Assembly: GCA_013399855.1 (NCBI GenBank)
Contig: VXAY01006172.1
Span: forward strand, 741,780 to 805,779
Reading direction: 5' to 3'
Length of the DNA: 64,000 nt
Source: Oxyruncus cristatus
Lineage: Eukaryota > Chordata > Aves > Passeriformes > Cotingidae
This document shows, piece after piece, positions 52,843-64,000 of the stretch. Every line of letters begins with the position of its first letter. Position 1 is the stretch's first letter. The notes beneath the pieces are model-generated. The model worked only from the letters and a program-made list of their open reading frames with translations, was not told the origin of the DNA and did not search any database. The position numbers and the translations under genes are program-made.

Positions 52843-53834
52843 TAGCCTGAGGTGTATTTAATTTGGCAAAAGTAAAAGTACAGGCATAAGTAGGTTAACT
52901 TTAAGCAGACAAGACAGGGTTGGTCATTAATTAATTAAGTTTGCAAATGAAATCCTGACAAAATTTCCTCTGACTTTTGCAGCATTTGGTTATCACTCCA
53001 GGTGCTTTTGCAGGAGACACCTTTTTATTGAAATAACAGAAAAAAAAAAAAAAGGACATTAAGTAGTTCAATATTTGGCACAGCTGGGATCAAGCTGACA
53101 CACTCAGACACTAACCTACAGCTTCTCCAGTGCTATACTTTTTATACACACCTCATGGAAAACCTGGTGACCTTTTGTAGGTGGCAGTGAACCTGGCATA
53201 CTGCAGGATCAGGCCCATCAGGCTGTCCCTTCCATTTCTCTCACAGACAAGCCTAAAATGTTTAGATGTATGTGGGATTAACACCCATAGGGAAATTTTT
53301 ACGCACCTCTACTCACAGAAAAAGGCAATATGTTATTTGAGGAGGAATGGATGTTAGTTAATTTTAGTTGTTTTTGGTGTAGATGTGGGTATAGACCAGG
53401 ACCTGCATCTACCCTAGGGCTGGCATGGCCATCTCAGCTGGTCACCTCACATCCCTTTGTAAGCAATGGAGAGGAAAAGGGACTTCAAGGGCTCAGCTCG
53501 TCTGACCTGTTTGTAGGGCCAGCCAGACTGAACTGCAACCCAGAGGGCAGAGGAAAGCTGTGCTCGCGAGAAACCAGCTGTGTGCTCCCATGCTTAGAGG
53601 AATCTTGCTGTCTGCCTGAATGGATTGGTGGTAAATTAAGAAAGCAAGAAAATAAATACACAAACCTTTGGAAGCTTTCCCAGCTCCTCTAGCATTTTCA
53701 GCTGACTAGTCGTGGCTTGGCTGCCCTCAGGAGTGGGGGAGTTTGTACATCCTGAGGGTCATACCTGCCTCTGTGGCTCACCTGCAGTCATTATTTGCTT
53801 CTTTTAATGCTTCTTCAGTTAATTTCCTTTGCAG

Positions 53835-53938
53835 ATTCATTCACGGGACTCATAAACATAATGACTGACATAATTTGGCGCTACACTGGAGATTTTATGG
53901 CTCCTGATATCGTTTGCAGAGTCGTTCGCTACATCCAG
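53835..53938 (+). CDS. NPSR1: Neuropeptide S receptor, coding exon 3 (TM2 to TM3)
   Basis: Completes codon 94 (Asp, 2.50) and encodes residues 95-128: SFTGLINIMTDIIWRYTGDF, then MAPDIVCRVVRYIQ. This is the outer half of TM2, extracellular loop 1 and the start of TM3. Cys121 (3.25) is the partner of the conserved disulfide with Cys197 in exon 5. Residue 107 is Ile, where the human reference has Asn; this is the position of the known human Asn107Ile polymorphism. The acceptor is TTAATTTCCTTTGCAG and the donor CAG|GTATAG, phase 0. The exon is 104 bp, so skipping it would shift the frame. Confidence 0.96.
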
Positions 53939-54282
53939 GTATAGAAACCTCCTGCTCCCCTGTATGCCCAATCTGCTGTGCTTTGTGTCCCCACAGCAGG
54001 AAACCCCAACAAAAATGCTGTATAAAATTGTTCAAAAGTGCTGAATGTTGAAAATTTTTATTTAAAGCTGAAACATTTTAGTTAAAGCATATAAAATCTT
54101 TTTTAATTTTGTGGACAAGGTAAAGGGAAAATATCTGGGTGATTACAAAAGTTGGGGTTATTTAGCTTTTTTCTCTTTTTTGTTTTTTCTTTTTCAAATA
54201 TTCCTAGTTCAGAGTTCTTGCTGACATAATTTTCTGCAACAAATTTCTCTCAACTGCTGTCTTGTTACACCTTCTGCCCCAG
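53939..54282 (+). other. NPSR1: NPSR1 intron 3 (344 bp, phase 0)
   Basis: Bounded by CAG|GTATAG and a pyrimidine-rich CACCTTCTGCCCCAG. It is far shorter than the flanking introns (27.3 kb and 4.6 kb). It is AT-rich with T runs and has no identifiable repeat. Confidence 0.93.
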
Positions 54283-54376
54283 GTGGTCCTTCTCTATGCC
54301 TCGACTTACGTCCTTGTGTCACTAAGCATAGACCGGTATCATGCCATAGTTTACCCAATGAAGTTCTTGCAAGGAG
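54283..54376 (+). CDS. NPSR1: Neuropeptide S receptor, coding exon 4 (TM3, DRY motif)
   Basis: Encodes residues 129-159 and the first base of codon 160: VVLLYASTYVLVSLSIDRYH, then AIVYPMKFLQG. This is the inner two-thirds of TM3 with the G-protein-coupling motif Asp145-Arg146-Tyr147 intact, followed by intracellular loop 2 with AIVYP. It appears identical to human NPSR1, as I recall it, over nearly the whole exon, as expected for the coupling core. The acceptor is TTCTGCCCCAG and the donor GGAG|GTAGGA, phase 1. The final codon is completed as Glu160 by exon 5. Confidence 0.97.
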
Positions 54377-55117
54377 GTAGGAGAATTTCTGTGCCTTATT
54401 ATTGCTGTGGATATTACTGGGTAGTTTTTTAGTTTTCAATATTCTTAATCTTGTTGCCATGAATTATTTATTCCTGCTGTAGCTACATTCGAAATCCATT
54501 ACAGTTTTCCAAAAGACAGAGGAACTCTGATTTCAAGATTTATTAAACCCCACTTAGCCCTCAGCAGTTTTCAGAAGTATTGTGTTAGCAAAGAATGAAA
54601 TGACATTTTTAAAAGTATAGTGGTTTTCATTATCTTCCAGCATTTTTAAAAGGTAATTATAGGCATAAGTTACGTCTTTTACAACTATTTTGAATATAGG
54701 AGCTGGAACAGCTACATTTTCTGTTTATCCATATTAAAAAATAACTTGGATGGAGAGGACAGTACTGAGAATTCATGCAACAGTTTAATAAGAACTTCAA
54801 AAGATATAACGTATAAGCTTGGATATCTCCTGCTTCTTAAAATTTCTTCTATTTGTTTTGGTTTTGTTTATGGTTTTCTTACAGTACTCAAATATCTCCT
54901 GTCCTCTTAGAAGTATAGTTTAAAGAAGACTGTTTCTTTCCTACAGAGCCAAAGTGGGGCATTAAGTATGTTGCACTGAGTGAATAATCAGAATTAGCAG
55001 ATGGGGAGGAAGAAGAACAGTTACAAGAACCATGAGATCTGGAAAATGTGCTTTAATCAAATGCAAATATAATTCTTGTTTTGGAGTAACGATGGCTTTT
55101 GCCAGACGGCTCTATTC

Positions 55118-55166
55118 AGGGGATCAGATTAATGGTCCTTTCTGGCCTGAAAAACTTATGAATCAA
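55118..55166 (+). mobile_element. Ancient CR1/L3-like 3'-end scrap
   Basis: GGATCAGATTAATGGTCCTT followed by TCTGGCCTGAAAAACTTATG and AATC follows the 3' terminus common to old amniote CR1/L3 elements (ATGGTCCCTTCTGGCCTTA, then a CTATGAATC end). It is short and diverged, so the assignment is moderate. Confidence 0.6.
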
Positions 55167-56122
55167 TCACAGCCGAGGCAGCGGAGCAGCTTTGGCAGAT
55201 GTTAAGACCTGAAAACTTCCAATACTTGCCTGAAATTTAGCTTCATATTCCCTAACATGCCGATGAACATTTTTAGACCAGGAAGATTGATGTCAAGGTT
55301 TTCTCAGCAGGCTTTGTGAAGTGTGGCATGCTCTACAGCTCCTGCTGATGTTGTACCAGGCAGGGTGGGTGCTTATAAACCCACCAGCTGACTGGGGCAA
55401 GATGAGACAGACCTGCTGGTGTTTCTTTTTCATGGTATAGGAAAAGTAGTGCTTGTTAAATTGCTGCCTGGGCACAGTAAAGAATTTGATGGTTAATCTT
55501 CGAAAAACAGTTAATCACCTTAAAATTTCACCTCAAATTTTCACAGAAGTCACATTTGCTATACCTACAGCATTACGTTTTTTTCTTTTATTTTTAAGAC
55601 TGGAGAAGAGCAGACATTGCCCTCAGTCAAGGGTACCAGATTCATCAGCTGCGTGCAGCTCTGGGCAGAGGAAAAGGGACTGACAAAACTCACTTGCTGT
55701 TGGCAAGGGTTGGCTACTCACTGATGGACAAGAAAAGACCATGTTCAAAAGGAAAAAGAAAGCATCTGTATACCCAAAAGAAGAATCTACAGAAATATAT
55801 TTATGACAGCAACTTTTTGGAATATACATAAAATAATAACCTTTTGCAACCCAGCTACTTCTTGCAGAGGTGCCATGTGGGAGGCTTTTGAAATGCCCTC
55901 TTAGCTATTCTGCAGAGAGAGAACAAAGAGATTTACAAAACTTTGTCATTGGTGATGACACAGAGAAACTTCATGAACAGTTCTGAGTCAACCTGTGGCA
56001 AATTTCTTTCCAAAATTAAACACTCATCCCCTCGAAATCCTTCAATCAAGAAACAAAAGAGTTGTTTCTCCTTACTGATTTTAAAAATTACATTTCCATG
56101 TGTCCTTGGAATATCCTTTTAG

Positions 56123-56144
56123 AAAAAAAAAAAAAAAAAAAAAA
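56123..56144. repeat. Poly-A run (22 bases)
   Basis: An uninterrupted A run just left of the single-N join. A T12 run follows 26 bp later. No poly-A signal precedes it on either strand. Confidence 0.9.
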
Positions 56145-56147
56145 CGT

Positions 56148-56205
56148 TTAGCTTTGAAAACGCCAAACCATTTTTTTTTTTNTAACTTTGAAAACGTCAA
56201 ACCAT
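56148..56205. repeat. Near-duplicate 22-bp blocks flanking a single N
   Basis: TTAGCTTTGAAAACGCCAAA plus CCA (56148-56170) recurs as TAACTTTGAAAACGTCAAAC plus CA (56183-56204) on the other side of a T run and one undetermined base at 56182. This is the same pattern as at 24701-24788 and is most simply two unmerged contig ends. Confidence 0.83.
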
Positions 56206-58964
56206 TTTTTTTTTAATTGTGGTTTAGTTACTAGCCTCAAGTCCTGTTAAAAAGCATTTGCAATGAGTTGTAATTTGCATGGTTTTTGAGACAAACTTTG
56301 ACAGTTGAATATTTTATAATTTGCAAATACATAAATGACCACTGAAAGTGAAGGATGTGAAAGAAGTATGCCTTCTACTCCTAACACTTTTACTGTGAGG
56401 TACCTAATTCTATAAGTAAAAGGGGCATTAATAAAAAATTGTAAAATAAATACTGAACGGAAAAGAAACTGAGAAGTTATAGAAGACATTTCGTGACTAT
56501 TTCATCATGTTGAAAAGGTATATGCAAACAGCATACAAACTATACAAGAGGTGACAGAAGAACTGCTTAATTAAAAGGCAAAACCCAAATAGGTGTAAAC
56601 TGTCCCTGGCATGGCTTTGGGCTTGAAACAATGCTAAAGTCTGTCAGATCAATGAGATTCTGGAACAGCCCGATCTCTCTGGATTTAAAACCTAATTTTT
56701 AGGTGCACTCACTTTATCAAAGGATTGGATAGCACTGATGTTCTTGGCGGCAGAAAGAAAAGTTCCTTCCTAGAGGTGCCTCCCTGCCACACGTTGCCAG
56801 GAGCAGAGAGATTTGCACAAAACCATTGTCACAGCACACGGATGGTGGGAGAGGAGTAAAGGGGACGGTCACATGAAAACATCCTTTATGTGCATCAGTG
56901 CTCACAACCTAGATTTCCACCCCAACCCTGGGAGTTAGTCTTGGCCATCCCAGTATTTAAAGCTCTCCAGTTAAATGGCAATGTTGTTTTTTAAAGGAAA
57001 ATACTGAGACTAGCTGAACAGAATGTTGTATGTGATTTGTTGGCATTTAGAGCATACTAGAGCAACTAATAAAAAAACCCCCAACATAAAAAAAAAAAAC
57101 AAACCCAAACTTGCTTGTGAGGCAGCAAATCAACAGTAATCTGATAAAACAAAAGTCTACTTCCCTGAGTGCTATCGGTGCCCTGTAAAGCCCTTCAGGC
57201 TAGCAAGGCCATATTTTACTAAACACAAGGGACATTTCAAACAAGAATAAATGAATATTGGAGGTAATGTTTTATAAAACACAAAGATATAATACCACTC
57301 TTGTCCAACCCAAATTGCCCACTTCAGTCCAAATTACAGTCATCATTATATAGTGCAAAAAAAATAAGGCATATTATCCAGGTATGATCTTTCTCCCTTA
57401 GAAATACACAGGTGGCCCCCACTGAGGCTTGTATGAATGTAGTTTAAGTAGTTAGCTCACATTTGAAGTATCCTTTCTGTCAGGAAATATTTTGCAAAAT
57501 TTATTCTTAATATTCCTTTTGTTAAGTTTATTCTGTTACGCTTTGGGAAACTTTACAGTTCTCCTTTTCCTGTGCAATATTTATAGACTTAATCTAACCC
57601 TCTCACTTAGGCAGATGTCATCAGAGTTCCCTTAAGCCCTAGATTAGCAAGACTGTATTTTGCTGAACGTGGGTAGCATTTAAAAATGAGCACGATAACT
57701 GAGTATTTGCAACTGATGTTTTATAAAGCATAAAATTACTTTTTGAATGTTTCTCCCACATGCTTTTGTATTGCTCTTTGAGCTTCAAGGAGGAAAGACA
57801 TTCTTCTTGATATGCATAATTAAAGTGATTTTCTGTTTCACGCACAACCTCAAGTATTTTTTAGGACAATAAAGTATTTGAACACTAAAGCTTCCCAGAT
57901 CAAAAAAGCTGTCCCCTTCTGTTTCTCTCGCAATCTGACTGAGGAGGACTAACTGTCACTGAGAATCACTAGTATTCCACAGATCAGCCCTTTTTCCTCA
58001 CACTTTTTGGCTAGAGCTACCTGGACTTTAGCCAGAAGATGCAGATTTGTGAAAATGAAAGCCTTGGGACTTTTTGCTCCAACACATTGATATTTACAAA
58101 ATCCCATGTGTGCCACCAGGCATTATTTGGTTTCCTACTTGTTTTCTCCACTTGACAGTGGAGGAGGCCAGAAGTCAAGAGGAAGCAGTAGCCCAAATCT
58201 GTTGTGGGTTCTGGGATCCTTTGGCTCCTGTTCTTCACCATGAGATCCAGGATCTCGCAGTCAATGCGTCTTGTATCAGATAAAACAGGGCTGAGCACTT
58301 GAGCACCATCATCTGCTGTGGCTCATGGTTAGCAGTCCACTCTTGTCACGGCTTGGCCATATGCTCTTCAACAGGAGCTGGGTTTGGCCCCCAGCACGAT
58401 ACAGAGAAGTGCAGGAGATGCCCAGGCTCCTCAGGACCACATTTCTGTGGGACAACAAAGTTCCAGCTGGAGTTAAAGGCAGCTGGTTGTGCAGTCCTGT
58501 TCTGATCCTGAACTGAGACATTTTCTTTTCCCTGATAGGAAAGGTTTTGCTATCTTTCTCACTTCAAGGTGTATCAATTGGCATTCAGTAGGGCAGGCCT
58601 TCAGTCCTTTACATCCCTTCACAAGGTTCTCTTGGTAGCATAGAGGAACCATTTACATTTCATGTTTCTGACTTGCTGATCCTGACCGATGCCTTTCTCA
58701 TAGTGTTTCAGATTCAATGGACCCTAAGCATCCTTAAATAAAACTTGTAAAATACAAGCCTATAATGACATGATTATTTCTCATGAGAAGGAGATGAAAT
58801 TCCTTTTTTCCTTTGTGGTCTTTTCAGCATCAGCCAGCTGATGCCTAAAATTCCCTTTCTTCACGTGATTTCCTCCTCCTCCCTGCCTCTCTGTCAGTAC
58901 TGTTGCAAGGGTTCCCTGTCACCAACAACCCCATTAACACTGTCTGTTTGACTCTGTTGCACAG

Positions 58965-59166
58965 AAAGACAGGCGAAAGTGCTTATTGGAGTGGCCTGGA
59001 GCCTCTCTTTCCTGTTTTCCATACCAACTCTGATTATTTTTGGGAAACGGCAGCTCTCCAACGGAGAAGTGCAGTGCTGGGCTCTCTGGCCTGATGACTC
59101 CTACTGGATTCCCTACATGACTGTGGTGGCTTTCCTGGTGTATTTCATTCCTCTGATCATTATCAG
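58965..59166 (+). CDS. NPSR1: Neuropeptide S receptor, coding exon 5 (TM4, ECL2, TM5)
   Basis: Completes Glu160, encodes residues 161-226 and gives two bases of codon 227. TM4 is VLIGVAWSLSFLFSIPTLII with Trp171 (4.50). Extracellular loop 2 is FGKRQLSNGEVQCWALWPDD with Cys197, the disulfide partner of Cys121. TM5 is YMTVVAFLVYFIPLIII with Pro222 (5.50). Tyr206, the site of a human variant reported in natural short sleep, is conserved. The acceptor is CTGTTGCACAG and the donor ATCAG|GTAAGC, phase 2, so residue 227 is Ser or Arg depending on exon 6 (human has Ser). No frameshift or stop breaks the exon. Confidence 0.97.
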
Positions 59167-62100
59167 GTAAGCCTGAACTGCTATCAGCAAGCATGTGGTG
59201 AAAGCTGTCAAGTGTGCAATCAGCATAATGCCTTAATTTCTACTCATTCATTGCAATTTCATTTCCATACCTGCCAGATAGCTGCTTCGGTTTTTATCAC
59301 ATAATACATGGGTCGCTGTACTTGCCCTGGGTGTTCTCCATGTGGTATTAACAGCCAGAAACATTTTCTCTGAAAAAAGCAATGAATCTCTAAGTGTGTC
59401 CACTTATCTCCACAGCTTCAGGCTTGAAAGATATCTTCATAAATCCAGTATGAATATCCATCTATTATTACAAAAGATAATTTTAATAGAACAACAGGAA
59501 ACTACACTTAACACTAATCAAAGTAAAATTAAATTGAAGTGCTCTCAAGCTTCACAGTTTTAGACAAGTATTCCTTCACCAGATTGGAAAGAAATCTCCA
59601 AGCATTTGAAGTTGCCAGCCACTTCTAAATAGGAACAAATACAATTCTTCCTGTTTTGTTATGGGAAACCTGAGCTGCAAATATTTGAGACTGATTTGTT
59701 CCAAATCACAAAGGCTATCTGCAGCAGAATCTATTTTAAACTGAGGTCAACCAATAACCCAGACTGTGCTCAGTGATCAGTGAAGTTTATTGCCTCCCTC
59801 TAGGGCACTGCCATTAGTTGCTGTTAAACAAAAATTATCTAGCCACAAGGAGCTACTAACACAAAGGAGCAGCCAAAACCTGATGTGGAAGGGGATTGAG
59901 GTTTCTTAAGTGCCTTCAAAGGCTGCCAGTGGCAGTAACTTGTTCTCTGAGCCCTTACCTTTCTTTCCTTTTTTGTTTTTTTTACCTCTTTTAGTAGCAA
60001 GCTTACAATAGGATTTCTTGGTGTCCATCTCTTCTTGTTAGCAGCAAAGAAGACTTGCTGGGACTCCTTTTTCCCCACATAATTTGATGACAGGCCATTT
60101 GGACTCTAAGAGAGGAATTACATTTGCATGTCCCTTTGATATATCTCTTGGTCCATCTGCTTTTCCAACAAATGATGAGCCATGAGTCTCTGTTAGCTTC
60201 CTGCTCATTAGCACCCTGAGTGAGAGCAGGGTGGGGAGAGGAAGGAGGTGCTGACCTTTTCCAGGAGATGACAAGACTGGCTAGAAAAGCTAAATGCCTT
60301 GAGGTTCCTTACTGTTTTATTATGGATATTAAGTTCTGCACCTTTTAATAGAAACAAATTTATCTTTGATGCAATCAAAACCACGTGGTGTTTGAAGTCA
60401 GCTGACTTTTTGATATGGATTCAACACGAACCAGTATTGCTCCCTAGAGAGAAGGGATGATTATTACACTTTGCTCTTAACAGTTTGCTAAACGTTCCAT
60501 TTTTGTGCCAGATTGCACAGACATAATAAACAAAATCATGAAAATTCTCCTTAAAGAAAGCTCATGATAGCAATAGAGAAAAATTATTCCCAGGTTGTCC
60601 AATAGCTCTTCCTTTCTAGATAGGATTGTTTCTCTGTATGCTGTCCTGTCTCTTAAAGCAGCCTAGTTTTAAACAAACCAAAAAAATATTCTTGGGAATA
60701 TGGGAATAAAAATGTGGGTAGACCTGCAGCCCAGCACTAGCAGCAAAAACAATAAACATACACTGAACAGACAAAAAGCAATTTAAGAGCGGAAAGAAAT
60801 GACCTTAGAAAACTTGGAGGATGGCTGTTACTATTAGAGGGATTCTTTTATGAGCTTTCTCAAGTAGCTAGCAATGAGGAAATTCTGGCCAGCATCTTAA
60901 GTGTTTTAGGAAAAAGACTCACAGCCTGTCCAGTTACCAGTCATTCCACAGGTGTGTGAAACATCTCTTTCCCACTCAAAGATACAGATTTGCATGCTTT
61001 CTATTACAGACCAGCTACTTCTTTTTACATGCCATATATACTTGTTTGGCAAGAAAAGACAAGCTACAGAGCAACGAATATTTCAGAGCTGTTGACATTG
61101 TGCTCCCCTCCTCCCTGCCAAAGGAAGATATTCAAACCAGATCAGCTCTGTGACTTGCTTTACAGTAAATCCCCAGAAGCAAGAAGGTGATGAAGACATG
61201 AGGGGAAAGGGAAAGGCAGTGAAAGTGGTATTTCATGAGATTGCCCTGACAGCTGAGACATGAATAAAACATCCTAAAATTTTTGTGCCTTTAACCTCAA
61301 GCAACTTTCACACAAGAAGTTTATGGCAGCTCAGGAACTTAAAACACTGGCCTTGGAGCCAAGGGGCAGCGCAGTGCCCGTTGCTGTCCAGACACGTTCC
61401 TGGTTTCAGTGTATATTAATACAAATGCTCCTGTGTTCTTGCCAGCAGAAGTCAGATTTTTGATAGGTCCTAAGTGGTGTCTGGCTCTGGGAGGAAGGAA
61501 GGGGAGTGGTACAGGGAAAGATTTTTTTAATGCCTATTTATTTCTAGTTGTCAGTGATACCATTTTCTTCAGAACACAGAGGATTGTCTAGAACTACAGA
61601 AAAAGAGGATTATCATCAGGGCAAGGTCAGCTGAGACATTATGAAAAAATGCCATGCAATTTGGAAACAAATGGCTATTTTTTACGATATTTTTTCAAGT
61701 CTCGAGCATACACGTGAAGGTTGCAACTTCCCAGTTGATCTATCTGTAAAACATCTGTCAATGCAGCCTGAAAATGTGACATCTATTTTGTTAAAAATTA
61801 CTGGCAATCCAGGAGTTTAAAGCTAATCCAGCTGATGTGGCTGCAGCATATAAATACCCTGGTAAGCAGTTTGTGGCTCAAGAACAACAGGAATGGCTGT
61901 TAATACCCACAGGGACTCCCTTTCTCTGCAAATGTTTTGTTCCACCTAATACTTTCAGATGCACAATAGGTTTGATAAATGAGACAGTTATTTCATAAGG
62001 GTGAGAGGGATCACATGCATCCTAGTTGTGTGTTGCTCTGTCAAGAGATTAATTATAAAAATGAAAGGCTGTATTTACTAAATGAAGGAAGGCATTTTGT

Positions 62101-64000
62101 GATTTTTTTTTTTTAATGACCTTTAGCCAAAGGTGTTACCTAAAGAAAGGCCACAACATAATGATGGAGAGAAGATCCATAAATGTGCAACTGAAAAGTC
62201 AAGGATCAGTATCCAAGCAGCCGTGACTACATCTAAACCAGAAGCCAAGGCACACGACACACTTACTGAGGCAGCAAGGCAGGGTGCACACAGGGAAAAA
62301 AATAAAATCTTTTCTGCAAAAATTCGTTTTGTTTGCACAGCTACTTTATTTTCTCTGCTGAAGCACTCTGATTTAGCTGCATGGCAGGTGCCTGATGCAA
62401 TGTGGGACACTGGCTGGCAGAGTTAATTCTTAATTAGTTCTGCTGCCTGAATTTGCTGAAATCCTAACCTCTAGAGCAAAGCAGTTCACTGATGACAGCA
62501 GTTTTTTTTCTGGTGCTGTTCATCTGAAGTGCATTCAAAGGATAAAATCTTACTTTTCAGGTGCAGGACTTAATTCCACACTGATTTGGCTGAGCTGTTT
62601 TCACTTGTTACAGTCCACCCCTCAGCTCTCTCAGTAGAGCTGATTTTACATGTTCCTGACAGCCTTCAACTAACTCACAGGAGTTGTGCTATTCATAACA
62701 CTGCAGCCCATGGAATGAATTATTTAGCTGATAACCTTATGCTCAGTCTGGAAAATCCTTCCACTGACAAGCTAAACCCCCAGATCTGGTGTGAGCACCT
62801 AGACTCCAAGCCAAAACATGAACCAGAAGAAAAAATTCTGTCCCCCTGTTTTGTTTTGGTTTTTTTTAAACATATATTTAAAAAGGTAATTTATGAAGAA
62901 AACTGCAACAGCCTGAAAGATTTAAATACATGTGAGGTCTATTCCTACCACTTCTTCACAACTGGGAAATCAGCAATCAGTTATCAAACAGCCTGTGGTT
63001 TTTTGGCAAGTTTTTCATCTGATTATAATACAAATGAACAAGACCTGAATAATGAAGAGAGAATGAAAAGCTATGATTAGTATTTTTAACCCAAACGTGT
63101 GGTTATCTTTGAGAGCTGAAAAAAGGGGAGAATATTTGTTCTTTTAATGTAAAATCTTTCCTTGTCCCCCCTATCTCAGTGTCGTACAGGGAGAGCCACA
63201 GGTCCCACATCGGGTGTTTCCTTACAGATTTAAAATTTAAAATACAATTTAAAAATTTGGCCTGTTGCCTCTTATTTACACTATTTTACCACTTCTGTAG
63301 TTGATATTGTCAACCTAGCAAACCTCGGAAAATTCAGAAAAAAGTAATTAGGGAACATGCAGTAATTAGTTCGCTCCTATTCAAGGACAAGTGTCATCAG
63401 CTATAACCAAAGCCTTTCCTCCTATGCTGAAATACACCAAGGAAAGCTCAAATGGTGCCTGTGATAGTTGAAAACGTCTGGGGTATTGCTGAGCAGAGGT
63501 TAGATATAGGTCAAGTCTGCTCTCCTGCAAATAGTTGCATCTGGGGCCCTCAGATCCTGTGATGGGAAAACAGGAGAGCTACTGGGTTTCTATTCTCTAT
63601 CACTACTCTGTCAAAACATAATTATATTCTGGCACTTGAGTATTCAGAAATTCAGAGGGTTTTTAGCCGTTATTCATGATTGCTAAATATATTTTTATAT
63701 TTTTATATTATAAATGTAACACATAGGCATTTATCTAATATAATTGCAAATTCATGCTTAAAAAAAAATTGCTAAATCTCCTCTTGAAGCATAGAGGAAA
63801 AAAAGATCCATCTGCTGTTTAAAATCTAAACTCCAAAGAGAACATTTGCTTTGGAGCAGATGAAAAATAATTAGAAGAGAAAAACCAGAATTGGCTAAAA
63901 GGAAATATATGGAATTAAACCCAAGGCATTGCAACAAAGGAAAAAAATAGATTAAATAAAAGGTATTTCTCTGAATTAAATAAAATAAAGGGACTAGAAA
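59167..64000 (+). other. NPSR1: NPSR1 intron 5, at least 4.8 kb, runs off the window
   Basis: Starts at the donor ATCAG|GTAAGC. I read forward for the next exon, expected to start with the end of TM5 (an IMYGIVI-like peptide) and to lead to TM6 and TM7, and found no match in any plus-strand frame. The 164-codon frame at 62586-63080 has no membrane segments or NPSR1 similarity and looks fortuitous. No repeat family is recognisable. Confidence 0.75.

Larger units (their letters stand above)
26507..53834 (+). other. NPSR1: NPSR1 intron 2 (27.3 kb, phase 1)
   Basis: Bounded by ACAG|GTAGCA at 26507 and TTTCCTTTGCAG ending at 53834. It holds most of the window's recognisable repeats: a 1.1-kb CR1 (34085-35152), CR1 fragments at 37670-37992, 38097-38152 and 42585-42640, a 56-bp tandem duplication (48449-48564) and an A-rich GA4-10 tract (52803-52842). 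Apart from those I see no RNA gene. The 213-codon frame at 47126-47767 has no recognised domain. One exon-like stretch on the minus strand (50143-50249) is listed separately. Confidence 0.8.
54377..58964 (+). other. NPSR1: NPSR1 intron 4 (4.6 kb, phase 1)
   Basis: Bounded by GGAG|GTAGGA and GACTCTGTTGCACAG. It holds a CR1-like scrap (55118-55166), an A22 run (56123-56144) and a single-N duplication join (56148-56205). The rest has no recognisable gene. Open frames on both strands at 58013-58521 overlap and match nothing I know. Confidence 0.85.

Noticed and set aside
58013..58521. Overlapping open frames on both strands just before exon 5
   Set aside because: No recognisable protein and no splice signals that would add them to NPSR1. 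The intron reads cleanly from 54377 to 58964.
62586..63080. 164-codon open frame on the plus strand near the right edge
   Set aside because: No recognised domain, signal peptide or membrane segment and no similarity to the missing NPSR1 exons. It contains low-complexity stretches and lies in intron 5. Frames of this length occur by chance in this much sequence.

Overview
The window is nuclear DNA from a bird, most likely a songbird (Passeriformes). It is AT-rich, gene-poor and intron-dominated. It contains several CR1 LINE copies, the characteristic avian retrotransposon. It also contains one composite element at 10258-10382 whose head matches the 5' half of tRNA-Ile and whose tail is CR1-like. 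That is the architecture of TguSINE1, which is described from passerine genomes.

One protein-coding gene is supported: the 5' part of NPSR1, the neuropeptide S receptor, a class A G-protein-coupled receptor, on the + strand. Five coding exons were found by reading the translation across consensus splice sites: 13440-13586, 26374-26506, 53835-53938, 54283-54376 and 58965-59166. They join with consistent phases (0, 1, 0, 1, 2) and give 226 complete codons plus two bases of codon 227. This covers the extracellular N-terminus through transmembrane helix 5. The exons for intracellular loop 3, TM6, TM7 and the C-tail were not found and should lie beyond base 64000.

Layout: 1-13299 is upstream sequence with no convincing protein gene, one CR1 scrap, one SINE and, near 12.4 kb, a strong splice donor that may end a 5' non-coding exon. 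Intron 1 (12.8 kb) holds two T/G-rich low-complexity tracts and a CR1 fragment. Intron 2 (27.3 kb) holds the largest CR1 copy (about 1.1 kb, antisense), three smaller CR1 scraps, an exact 56-bp tandem duplication and a single-N assembly join. Intron 3 is only 344 bp. Intron 4 is 4.6 kb and has a second single-N join. Intron 5 runs off the right edge.

The most useful observations concern the receptor. It carries isoleucine at the position equivalent to human residue 107, the site of the well-known Asn107Ile activity polymorphism. It has no N-glycosylation sequon in its N-terminal ectodomain. Its first coding exon ends inside a 13-bp tandem duplication that supplies the GT of the splice donor. 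I found no convincing evidence of a previously undescribed system.
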